Positions 54,519-64,000 of a stretch of 64,000 nt of DNA are shown here, one piece after another. Each line of letters opens with the position of its first letter. Position 1 is the first letter of the stretch. Under the pieces are notes generated by a model. The model saw nothing but the letters and a program-made list of their open reading frames with translations. It did not search any database and was not told the origin of the DNA. Origin of the DNA: Streptomyces sindenensis (GTDB lineage Bacteria; Actinomycetota; Actinomycetes; Streptomycetales; Streptomycetaceae); assembly GCF_014649035.1 (NCBI RefSeq), contig NZ_BMSG01000006.1, positions 186,001-250,000 of the forward strand, in the 5' to 3' direction. The position numbers were made by a program, and so were the translations under genes.

Positions 54519-55643
54519 TCAGACGTAGCGTTCCAGGATCGACGACTCCGCCAGCCGTGACAGCCCCTCGCGAACACTCCGCGCCCGCGCCTCACCGACC
54601 CCGTCGACGGTCTGGAGGTCGTCCACGCTCGCGGCAAGAAGCTTCTGCAGCCCACCGAAGTGCTCCACCAGCCGCTCGATGATCGCCCCCGGCAGCCGCG
54701 GCACCTTCGCCAGCAGCCGGAAGCCCCGCGGGGACACCGCCGAGTCCAGCGTCTCCGGCGAGCCGCTGTAGCCCAGCGCCCGCGCCACCACCGGCAGCTC
54801 CAGCAGCTCCGTGTGGCTCAGGGAGTCCAGCTCGGTCAGCGCCTCGCCCACCGTGCGCGACCGTTTCGCCGTCGGTTCGGGGACGTAATCCCGGACGACC
54901 AGCTCCCGCTCCGGCTCCACCCCGGCGATCAGTTCGTCCAGCTGGAGCGAGAGGAGCCGTCCGTCGGTGCCGAGCTCGACCACGTACTCCGCGATCTCCG
55001 TCGCGATCCGCCGCACCATCTCCAGCCGCTGCGCCACCGCCGTCACGTCCCGGACGGTGACCAGGTCCTCGATCTCCAGCGCGGACAGCGTGCCCGCGAC
55101 CTCGTCGAGGCGGAGCTTGTACCGCTCCAGCGTGGCGAGCGCCTGATTGGCCCGCGACAGGATCGCGGAGGACTCCTCCAGGACCCGCCGCTCCCCGTCC
55201 ACGTACAGCGCGATCAGCCGCATCGACTGGGAGACCGAGACCACGGGGAAACCGCACGCCTTGGAGACCCGGTCCGCCGTACGGTGCCGGGTGCCCGTCT
55301 CCTCCGTGGGGATCGAGGCGTCCGGGACCAGCTGCACGCCGGCCCGCAGGATCTTGGTCATGTCCTTGTCGAGGATCAGCGCTCCGTCGAGTTTGCACAG
55401 CTCGCGCAGGCGCGTCGCCGTGAACTCCACGTCCAGCACGAATCCGCCGGTGCACATCGACTCGACGGTCCGGTCCATGCCCAGCACGATCAGGCCGCCG
55501 GTATTGCCGCGGAGAATGCGCTCCAGGCCGTCCCGCAGGGCCATACCGGGCGCGACCGCGCTCAGCGAGGCGCGCATCAGCGCCTCGTTACCGGTGCCTT
55601 GGCCGGACTTTCCGGGCGTCGTCGCCCGGTCGTTGGCTGCCAC
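54519..55643 (-). CDS. disA: DNA integrity scanning diadenylate cyclase DisA
   Basis: 374 residues. The DAC domain has [11 protein letters not shown] and the [12 protein letters not shown] motif required for c-di-AMP synthesis; a linker helix and C-terminal HhH domain ([19 protein letters not shown]) bind branched DNA. It makes c-di-AMP, which in Streptomyces affects wall hydrolases, spore germination and ion transport. GTG 55643 has GGAGGA 6 nt upstream. It follows radA by 80 bp, the conserved radA-disA pair. Confidence 0.97.
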   Translation of the reverse strand: MAANDRATTPGKSGQGTGNEALMRASLSAVAPGMALRDGLERILRGNTGGLIVLGMDRTVESMCTGGFVLDVEFTATRLRELCKLDGALILDKDMTKILRAGVQLVPDASIPTEETGTRHRTADRVSKACGFPVVSVSQSMRLIALYVDGERRVLEESSAILSRANQALATLERYKLRLDEVAGTLSALEIEDLVTVRDVTAVAQRLEMVRRIATEIAEYVVELGTDGRLLSLQLDELIAGVEPERELVVRDYVPEPTAKRSRTVGEALTELDSLSHTELLELPVVARALGYSGSPETLDSAVSPRGFRLLAKVPRLPGAIIERLVEHFGGLQKLLAASVDDLQTVDGVGEARARSVREGLSRLAESSILERYV

Positions 55644-55723
55644 TGCACTCCTCCGGTCACAGGTTTGCGGTGCCCTTGCGTCCCCCATGCCGTGTCCACG
55701 GGCGGGCGAGACCAGGGCAAAGT

Positions 55724-57136
55724 CTACCGGCGCGCGTTGTCCTCCTGTGGTGCCTCCTGGCGAGAGCGGCGCGGGAGGACCCGCAGAGCGTCGCCCATGT
55801 CGGCGACTTCCGTGACCTTCATACCGGCCGGGACCCGCCCCGGATCGGTCGGCACGAGGGCGTGGGTGAAGCCCAGACGGTGTGCCTCGGCCAGTCTCCT
55901 CTGCACCCCGGTGACCCTTCTGACCTCGCCCGCGAGCCCCACCTCGCCGATCGCGACCAGGTTCTTCGGGAGCGGGGTGTCGCTGGCCGCGCTGGCCAGC
56001 GCGAGCGCGACCGCCAGGTCCGCGGCGGGTTCGGTGAGCTTCACGCCGCCCACCGTCGCGCTGTAGATGTCCCGCTTGCCGAGCGCGCTGATCCGGCCCC
56101 GCTGCTCCAGCACGGCGAGCATCATCGAGACCCGGGAGGTCTCCAGACCCGAGGTCGTGCGCCGGGGCGAGGGGATCTGCGAGTCGACGGTGAGGGCCTG
56201 CACCTCGGCGACCAGCGGCCGCTTGCCCTCCAGCGTCACCGTCAGACAGGTGCCCGGCACGGCCACGTCGCGGCGGGTCAGGAAGAGGCCCGACGGGTCG
56301 GCGAGGCCGGTGATGCCCTCGTCGTGCAGTTCGAAGCAGCCGACCTCGTCGGTCGCCCCGTAACGGTTCTTGACGCCGCGCACCAGCCGCAGCCGGGCGT
56401 GCCGGTCGCCCTCGAAGGACAGCACCACGTCCACCAGGTGCTCCAGCAGCCGGGGCCCCGCGATCGCGCCGTCCTTCGTCACATGGCCGACCAGCAGCGT
56501 GGCCATCCCGCGCTCCTTGGACGCCCGGATCAGCGCCCCGGCGACCTCCCGGACCTGGGCCATCCCGCCGGGCGCGCCGTCGATCTCGGGCGAGGCGACC
56601 GTCTGCACCGAGTCCAGGATCAGCAGCGACGGCTTGACCTCGTCCAGATGCGCGAGCACCGCCGACAGATCGGTCTCCGCGGCGAGGTAGAGGTGGTCGT
56701 TGATCGCCTTGATCCGGTCGGCCCGCAGCCGGACCTGGCTCGCGGACTCCTCGGCCGTCACATAGAGCGTGCGGTGGTCGTCGCTCGCCGCCTTGGCCGC
56801 CACGTCCAGCAGCAGCGTCGACTTGCCGACCCCCGGCTCGCCCGCCAGCAGCACGACCGCGCCCGGCACGAGCCCGCCACCCAGCACCCGGTCCAGCTCG
56901 CCGACACCGGTGGAACGGGCCGTGGCCGTCCGGCTGTCGACCTGGCCGATCGGCAGGGCGGCGGTGGAGACCCGGCCCGCCGCCGTCGTGCGCACGGCGG
57001 GGGCGCCGCCGAACTCCTCGACCGTCCCCCACGCCTGGCACTCGGGGCAACGGCCGAGCCATTTGGCGGTCGTCCAGCCGCATTCGGTGCAGCGGTAGGA
57101 CGGACGGTCCTTCGCGGATTTCGTACGGGCAGCCAT
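55724..57136 (-). CDS. radA: DNA repair protein RadA
   Basis: 470 residues. An N-terminal C4 zinc finger (CTECGW...CPECQAW) is followed by a RecA-like core with Walker [10 protein letters not shown], then the RadA-specific KNRFG motif seen here as KNRYG, and a C-terminal Lon-like domain. It processes recombination intermediates by branch migration. Start ATG 57136. DisA and RadA are functionally linked in other Gram-positive bacteria. Confidence 0.97.
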   Translation of the reverse strand: MAARTKSAKDRPSYRCTECGWTTAKWLGRCPECQAWGTVEEFGGAPAVRTTAAGRVSTAALPIGQVDSRTATARSTGVGELDRVLGGGLVPGAVVLLAGEPGVGKSTLLLDVAAKAASDDHRTLYVTAEESASQVRLRADRIKAINDHLYLAAETDLSAVLAHLDEVKPSLLILDSVQTVASPEIDGAPGGMAQVREVAGALIRASKERGMATLLVGHVTKDGAIAGPRLLEHLVDVVLSFEGDRHARLRLVRGVKNRYGATDEVGCFELHDEGITGLADPSGLFLTRRDVAVPGTCLTVTLEGKRPLVAEVQALTVDSQIPSPRRTTSGLETSRVSMMLAVLEQRGRISALGKRDIYSATVGGVKLTEPAADLAVALALASAASDTPLPKNLVAIGEVGLAGEVRRVTGVQRRLAEAHRLGFTHALVPTDPGRVPAGMKVTEVADMGDALRVLPRRSRQEAPQEDNARR

Positions 57137-57355
57137 GGCGTCACCGTATAGGTGGGGTACGACAACGCCGCCCGTGCGCCCTGCGCGCACCGCCCCGCCG
57201 CGCGCAGGGCGCACGGAAGCACTCCGGAGCACTACGGGCGGGATCCGTGATCTCTGTCCGCTTTCACAACTCTTTCGAGGGATACGTTCACCCGTAAGGA
57301 TTAAATGCACTCAAGGGGCACTTGAGGCATGCGCTCCTTTGCCTACGGTCGCCGG

Positions 57356-59275
57356 GTGACGAGCAGCAGGCTGGAGACCCCGACGCACACCACCGGCGCA
57401 CACCGGGCGCACCGCCGAGGAACCGACGCCCCGGCACAGCGACCGCCCGCACGTTACGAGCCGTATCTCGACGGCCTCTTCACGTACTGCCTCTCCGTGC
57501 TCTGCGACCACGACGCGGCCACCGAAGCCCTCGGCGCCGTCCTGGCGATCGCGGACCGGCAGGAGGCCCGGGGCCCCGCGGCCGAGGAGGAACGTACATC
57601 CTGGCTGTACGCCCTGGCCCGGTGGACCTGCCTGCGGGCGCTCACCGAGCGCGGGCGCGGCCGTCAGGCCCACCGCCGCCCCCCGGGGACGGTCAAGCCG
57701 CCCCGTACGGCCAGGGCCTCCGGGACCGGCACGGCCAGGGAGTCCGAGCCCCGCACCGGGCCCGGGACCGCCCAGGGGGCGCGCGCCGCCCGGCGTACGC
57801 CGGAGCACACCGCCCCGGCCGCCTCTCCGTGGACCTCGCCCACGGCCCCCGCCACCCCCGAGGACGCCGCCACTCCCGCCCCCGCCGAGTCACCGGCCGC
57901 CGAGGCCCGCCGCCGGGAGCTCGCCACGCTCGCCTGGCCCGAGGCCGCGGGCACCACCCCGGAGCAGCGCGAAGCCCTCGAACTGGCCGTCCGCCACCGC
58001 CTCCCCCCACGCGCCGTCGCCGCCGTGCTCGGTCTGGAGCCCGCCACCGCCCGGGAGCTGCTGGCCGCCGCGGCCTGCGAGGTGGAGCGCACCCGCGCCG
58101 CGCTCGCCGTCGTCGAGGGCGGCGACTGCCCCACCGTCGCCCGGCTCACCGGCGACCACCAGGTGCTGCTCTCCGCAGCCCTGCGCCGCGAGCTCGTCCG
58201 GCACGTCGACGACTGCCCCCGCTGCCGCCGCGCCGCCGAACGGGCGGACGCGGCGGGACCCTGGCCCGGAGCGGCCCTGGCCCCGGCCGCCGCCCTGCCC
58301 CTCGTGGAGGCCCCCCGCCCCTCCGTCCGCGTCGCGATGGCCCAGGCCCACCGCTCCCGCGCCGCGGGCCCGCGCTTCGACCGGAGCGGATATCCGCTCG
58401 ACCCCAAGGACCAGGCCGCCCGCCGGGACCGGCTGCGCGCCCGGGTCGTGACGACCACGGTCGTCGCGACGGTGGTCGCCGCCCCCGTGATCGCCCTCTG
58501 GGCCGCGTACCGGGGAGCGCCGCAGACCGGCGAGGGCCACGACGGCACGTCGGTCACCGCCACGGAGGTGGACGGCGCGGGCGGTATGCGCGGCGATCCC
58601 CACCCCTCGTACGAGAACACCGGCCACGGCCGCTCCGGCGACCGTTTCGGCGCCCGCGTCCCGGACGTGACCGCCGAGGTCGTCAGCACCGGCGGCGCGC
58701 GGCACGGCGACGCCCGGCTGGCGGTGACGGCCCGGACCTCCGGGGCGGTCACGACGATCACGCTGACCGCGTCCGGCCGGGGACCGGTCGGCTGGTCGGC
58801 GTCGACGGACGCCCCGTGGCTGCGCCTCAGCCGTACGGCGGGCACGCTCGCGGCCGGACAGTCCACCACGATCGCGGTCTCGGTGATCCGGGACGCGGAG
58901 CCGGCCGGTCCGTGGCGGGCCCGGATCGCCCTGGCCCCCTCGGGCTCCGCCGTTCTCATCGACGGTCACGGGGTCACCGCCCCGACCACGGGCGGCCCGC
59001 GCCCCACCCGCCCCGGCACGCAATCGCCCCGCCCCACGGACCCGGGCCCCTCGGACCCCGGCCCGACCGATCCGGGCCCGACCGATCCCGGCCCCACCGA
59101 CCCGGGCCCGACCGACCCCGGCCCCACCGACCCCGGGCCGGGCCCGACCGACCCCACGGACCCGCCGGACCCGACCGATCCGCCCGACCCCACGGACCCG
59201 CCCGAACCGACGCCGGACCCGACCGGCCCGAGCCCCACGGACCCCGGGCCGACCGACCCGGACCCGGCGGGCTGA
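57356..59275 (+). CDS. Sigma-factor-like/zinc-finger/BACON-domain membrane protein
   Basis: 639 residues. Residues ~25-100 resemble sigma region 2 (YEPYLDGLFTYCLSVLCDHD). After a linker, residues ~175-235 look like a region-4-type helix-turn-helix (TPEQREALELAVRHRLPPRA). A zf-HC2-like motif follows (RHVDDCPRCRRAAERA), then one transmembrane helix (~residue 370-390), a BACON-like beta domain (WSASTDAPWLRLSRTAGTLA) and a PTDPG-repeat tail made by a ~15-bp DNA repeat (59038-59160). GTG 57356 is preferred because TTGAGG (57322), 16 nt, TACGGT (57344) forms a promoter ending just before it; ATG 57329 lies inside that promoter. Confidence 0.82.
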   Translation: MTSSRLETPTHTTGAHRAHRRGTDAPAQRPPARYEPYLDGLFTYCLSVLCDHDAATEALGAVLAIADRQEARGPAAEEERTSWLYALARWTCLRALTERGRGRQAHRRPPGTVKPPRTARASGTGTARESEPRTGPGTAQGARAARRTPEHTAPAASPWTSPTAPATPEDAATPAPAESPAAEARRRELATLAWPEAAGTTPEQREALELAVRHRLPPRAVAAVLGLEPATARELLAAAACEVERTRAALAVVEGGDCPTVARLTGDHQVLLSAALRRELVRHVDDCPRCRRAAERADAAGPWPGAALAPAAALPLVEAPRPSVRVAMAQAHRSRAAGPRFDRSGYPLDPKDQAARRDRLRARVVTTTVVATVVAAPVIALWAAYRGAPQTGEGHDGTSVTATEVDGAGGMRGDPHPSYENTGHGRSGDRFGARVPDVTAEVVSTGGARHGDARLAVTARTSGAVTTITLTASGRGPVGWSASTDAPWLRLSRTAGTLAAGQSTTIAVSVIRDAEPAGPWRARIALAPSGSAVLIDGHGVTAPTTGGPRPTRPGTQSPRPTDPGPSDPGPTDPGPTDPGPTDPGPTDPGPTDPGPGPTDPTDPPDPTDPPDPTDPPEPTPDPTGPSPTDPGPTDPDPAG

Positions 59276-59395
59276 GGACGGACGACGGGCTGAGGACAGA
59301 TGACGAGCTGACGAAAGACGAAAGGCGACGGGCCGAGGACGGACGACGGGCTGACGAAAGGCGACGGGCCGAGGGCAGACGACGGGCTGAGGAAA
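59276..59395 (+). repeat. Imperfect direct repeats downstream of the BACON gene
   Basis: ACGACGGGCTGAGGA-like units recur at about 59282, 59344 and 59380, mixed with GACGAAAGGCGACGGGCC units. All frames lack coding character. Confidence 0.7.
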
Positions 59396-59397
59396 GG

Positions 59398-59437
59398 CCA
59401 CGGGGCCCGGGGGGCGCGGCGCCCCCGGGCCCCGTGG
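59398..59437. terminator. Bidirectional terminator between convergent genes
   Basis: CCACGGGGCCCGGGGG (59398-59413) pairs perfectly with CCCCCGGGCCCCGTGG (59422-59437) around a short GC loop. No U-tract. It lies between the BACON protein gene and the leftward Cys-rich gene. Confidence 0.8.
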
Positions 59438-59460
59438 CCTCAGCGGTTCTTCCCCGGGCC

Positions 59461-61471
<2,011 letters not shown>

Positions 61472-62323
61472 GTGGCAGAAGCAGTGGTGCGCATCCCCGA
61501 TGCGAAGGTCGCCCTGTCGACGGCCTCGGTCTACCCCGAGTCCACGGCGACGGCCTTCGAGATCGCCGCGCGCCTGGGGTACGACGGCGTCGAGGTCATG
61601 GTCTGGACCGACCCCGTCAGCCAGGACATCGAGGCCCTGCGCCGGCTCTCCGATTACCACCGGGTCCCGATCCTGGCGGTCCACGCCCCCTGCCTCCTCA
61701 TCACCCAGCGGGTCTGGTCCACCGACCCGTGGGTCAAGCTCCAGCGGGCGAAGGCCGCCGCCGAGAAGCTCGGCGCCTCCACCGTCGTGGTGCACCCCCC
61801 GTTCCGGTGGCAGCGCAACTACGCCCGCGACTTCGTGACCGGGATCTGGCGGATGGCCGGCGAGACCGACGTCCGGTTCGCCGTCGAGAACATGTACCCC
61901 TGGCGCTACAGGGACCGCGAGATGCTCGCGTACGCCCCCGACTGGGACGTCACCAACGACGACTACCGGCACTTCACGGTCGACCTCTCGCACACCGCGA
62001 CCGCCCGCACCGAGGCGCTCGCCATGGTCGACCGGATGGGCGACCGGCTCGCCCACGTCCACCTCGCCGACGGCAAGGGCTCGGCCAAGGACGAGCACCT
62101 GGTGCCCGGCCGGGGCGACCAGCCGTGCGCGGAGCTGCTGGAGCGCCTGGCCCGTACGGGCTTCGACGGTCATGTCGTCATCGAGGTCAGCACCCGGCGT
62201 GCGATGTCCTCCGCCGAACGCGAGGCCGATCTCGCGGAGGCGCTGGCCTTCACCCGCCTCCACCTGGCCACCTCCGCCATCGCCCCCGACCCCGACCCGT
62301 CCCCGAAGATCCACCGCCCGTGA
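61472..62323 (+). CDS. Sugar phosphate isomerase/epimerase-like TIM-barrel protein
   Basis: 283 residues, xylose-isomerase-like barrel (AP endonuclease family 2). Candidate metal ligands lie in [43 protein letters not shown] and [10 protein letters not shown]. No sugar pathway gene is adjacent, so the substrate is unknown. GTG 61472 lies 6 nt after TACGCT and is likely leaderless; GTG 61484 and 61487 are alternatives. A TetR regulator follows after 40 bp in the same direction. Confidence 0.88.
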   Translation: MAEAVVRIPDAKVALSTASVYPESTATAFEIAARLGYDGVEVMVWTDPVSQDIEALRRLSDYHRVPILAVHAPCLLITQRVWSTDPWVKLQRAKAAAEKLGASTVVVHPPFRWQRNYARDFVTGIWRMAGETDVRFAVENMYPWRYRDREMLAYAPDWDVTNDDYRHFTVDLSHTATARTEALAMVDRMGDRLAHVHLADGKGSAKDEHLVPGRGDQPCAELLERLARTGFDGHVVIEVSTRRAMSSAEREADLAEALAFTRLHLATSAIAPDPDPSPKIHRP

Positions 62324-62363
62324 CCGGGGGACACGACCTGCTGCCCGTGACCGAGGTGCGGCC

Positions 62364-62984
62364 ATGACCGACGACGCTCCCGCCGCCCCGCGCCGCCGGG
62401 GCCGGCCCCCCCGCAAGGCCGCGTCCGAAGGCCCCGACGCCCGGACGCGGATCCTGGAGGCGGCCCGTACGGAATTCGCCGGGCGCGGCTACGACAAGAC
62501 GTCGATCCGGGGCATCGCCAAGGCCGCCGGGGTCGACGCGGCCCTCGTCCACCACTACTTCGGCACGAAGGACGAGGTCTTCGCGGCGGCCGTCGAGGTC
62601 ACCTTCGAGCCCGCCCTGGTGATCCCCACCGTCCTCGGCGGCCCACCGGAGGGCCTGGGGGAGCGGCTGGCGCGCTTCTTCCTCTCCGTGTGGGAGGACC
62701 CCGGCACCCGTACGCCCCTGCTGGCGATCCTGCGCTCGGCGGTCTCCCACGAGGCGGCCGCGAACGTCCTGCGCGACTTCGTGCTGCGCCGGCTGCTGGA
62801 GCGGATCGCGGCGGAGCTCGACGTACCGGACCCCACCTTCCGCGCCGAGCTGGCCGCCTCGCACATGCTCGGCATCGCGATGCTCCGGTACGTGGTCCGC
62901 GCCGAGCCGCTCGCCTCCGCGGAGCCGGAGGAGATCGTCGCGATGGTGGCGCCCACGCTCCAGAGATACTTGAGCGAGGGCTGA
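62364..62984 (+). CDS. TetR/AcrR-family transcriptional regulator
   Basis: 206 residues. A basic N-terminal arm (RRRGRPPRK) precedes the TetR helix-turn-helix ([36 protein letters not shown]). The C-terminal ligand domain is all-helical. Possibly co-transcribed with the isomerase-like gene (40-bp gap, GAGG near the start). Targets and ligand unknown. Confidence 0.92.
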   Translation: MTDDAPAAPRRRGRPPRKAASEGPDARTRILEAARTEFAGRGYDKTSIRGIAKAAGVDAALVHHYFGTKDEVFAAAVEVTFEPALVIPTVLGGPPEGLGERLARFFLSVWEDPGTRTPLLAILRSAVSHEAAANVLRDFVLRRLLERIAAELDVPDPTFRAELAASHMLGIAMLRYVVRAEPLASAEPEEIVAMVAPTLQRYLSEG

Positions 62985-63133
62985 GGAGAGGGGACCGGGC
63001 GCTGACCGCCCACCGGCCACCGCATCCCGTATTCCGGACAGCCTGTCCAGATCTTGGATCCGGGGCGTACGCTCGAAGACAGCCTTTTCTTCAACTGTCG
63101 GAGGCAGGCCCCCTGCCGAAGGAGCGAGCGACG
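62985..63133 (+). promoter_or_regulatory. ilvD upstream region
   Basis: 149 bp. A probable promoter is TGTCCA, 18 nt, TACGCT (the -10 at 63068-63073), with a GGACA/TGTCC dyad overlapping the -35. A later GACAG/CTGTC hairpin near 63079-63100 precedes the AAGGAG ribosome site (63119-63124). Confidence 0.5.
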
Positions 63134-64000
63134 ATGCCCCAGCTGAGGTCCCGCACGGTCACCCACGGACGCAACATGGCGGGCGCGCGCGCCCTTATGC
63201 GCGCGTCGGGCGTAGCGAGCGCGGACATCGGCAAGCCGATCATCGCGGTCGCCAACTCGTTCACCGAGTTCGTCCCCGGCCACACCCACCTCGCCCCGGT
63301 CGGCCGGATCGTCTCCGAGGCGATCCAGGCCGCGGGCGCGGTCCCGCGCGAGTTCAACACGATCGCCGTGGACGACGGCATCGCGATGGGCCACGGCGGC
63401 ATGCTCTACAGCCTTCCCTCCCGCGACCTGATCGCCGACTCCGTGGAGTACATGGTCGAGGCGCATTGCGCGGACGCCCTGATCTGCATCTCCAACTGCG
63501 ACAAGATCACCCCGGGCATGCTGAACGCCGCGATGCGCCTCAACATCCCGACCGTCTTCGTCTCCGGCGGCCCGATGGAGGCCGGCAAGGCCACCCTCGT
63601 CGACGGGACCGTGCGCAAACTCGACCTGGTCAACGCGATCAGCGACGCGGTCGACGAGTCCATCTCCGACGAGGACATCCTCCGCATCGAGGAGAACGCC
63701 TGCCCCACCTGCGGCAGCTGTTCCGGCATGTTCACCGCCAACTCGATGAACTGCCTGACCGAGGCCCTCGGCCTCTCCCTCCCCGGCAACGGCTCGGTCC
63801 TCGCCACCCACACCGCCCGCAAGGCGCTGTACGAGGAGGCCGGCCGCACGATCGTCGAGATCACCAAGCGCTACTACGAGCAGGACGACGCCACCGTCCT
63901 GCCCCGCTCCATCGGCACCCGCGCAGCGTTCGACAACGCGATGGCGCTGGACATCGCCATGGGCGGCTCGACCAACACGATCCTGCACCTGCTGGCCGCC
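63134..64000 (+). CDS. ilvD: Dihydroxy-acid dehydratase, N-terminal 289 residues (cut by window edge)
   Basis: It starts [20 protein letters not shown] and runs off the window. Iron-sulfur and active-site motifs are present: [10 protein letters not shown] and [19 protein letters not shown], plus [13 protein letters not shown] at the cut. It dehydrates dihydroxy-acids to the keto-acids of valine, isoleucine and leucine. About half of the expected ~615 residues are visible. ATG 63134 has AAGGAG upstream. Confidence 0.96.
   Translation, partial: MPQLRSRTVTHGRNMAGARALMRASGVASADIGKPIIAVANSFTEFVPGHTHLAPVGRIVSEAIQAAGAVPREFNTIAVDDGIAMGHGGMLYSLPSRDLIADSVEYMVEAHCADALICISNCDKITPGMLNAAMRLNIPTVFVSGGPMEAGKATLVDGTVRKLDLVNAISDAVDESISDEDILRIEENACPTCGSCSGMFTANSMNCLTEALGLSLPGNGSVLATHTARKALYEEAGRTIVEITKRYYEQDDATVLPRSIGTRAAFDNAMALDIAMGGSTNTILHLLAA

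Noticed and set aside
54519-57083. Single 854-residue disA-radA fusion ORF
   Set aside because: The upstream part is an Arg/Gly-rich shadow of radA in another frame; DisA has its own GTG with a GGAGGA ribosome site at 55643.

Overview
The window is a piece of a Streptomyces chromosome. It is very GC-rich with strong G/C bias at third codon positions, it uses many GTG starts, and it carries lineage markers: Lsr2, a class I ClpC, DisA next to RadA, and the sigE-cseA-cseB-cseC cell-envelope stress operon in its usual order. Gene order looks like the conserved chromosomal core rather than an arm. I see no rRNA, no convincing tRNA, no insertion sequence and no CRISPR array. All calls come from reading the sequence; no database was searched.

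Layout. 0-5.3 kb: membrane and cell-wall genes (a partial membrane protein, a DUF368 lipid-carrier translocase, a ThrE-type exporter, pyrophosphatase and DacB). 5.4-12.5 kb (+ strand): a metalloprotease-like protein, tilS, hpt, ftsH and folE, then a broken stand-alone intein/homing-endonuclease-like gene. 12.6-15.7 kb (- strand): the rest of the folate genes (folP, an NTF2-like gene, folB, folK, DUF3180). 15.7-24 kb: a lysyl-phosphatidylglycerol-synthase-like protein, a secreted-type esterase, and an OpuC/ProU-type compatible-solute transporter split into divergent ATPase and permease/binding-protein units. 24-29.8 kb: an orphan NuoD beside a MidA/NDUFAF7-type methyltransferase, a NarL-type two-component pair, and an ArsR-like regulator with a palindromic operator. 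30-37 kb: a threonine-aldolase-like enzyme and the cofactor operon DUF2520-panC-nadB-nadC-coaX. 37-43.4 kb: small regulators, Lsr2 and clpC.

43.4-47 kb holds the main accessory unit: a two-gene operon encoding a trypco2 protein and a 1082-residue trypsin-NACHT-LRR protein, which resembles the bacterial NLR-like conflict/antiphage proteins. 47.5-52.2 kb: an M23 peptidase and sigE-cseABC. 52.3-57.1 kb: mutY, disA and radA. 57.3-64 kb: a sigma-like/zinc-finger/BACON membrane protein, a Cys-rich protein, a Ppx/GppA phosphatase, a sugar-isomerase-like protein, a TetR regulator and the start of ilvD.

Themes. Proteostasis and redox are linked: perfect matches to the SigR promoter consensus (GGGAAC, 18 nt, GTT) lie in front of both ftsH and clpC. 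Envelope surveillance is concentrated here (sigE-cse, DisA, DacB, DUF368, the lysyl-PG synthase-like protein, M23). The two genes that look least like core genes, the intein-like pseudogene and the NACHT gene, are the only two in which I found a TTA codon, the codon read by the developmentally controlled bldA tRNA. Many genes have a TANNNT -10 element ending 5-8 nt before the start codon, which suggests leaderless mRNAs.
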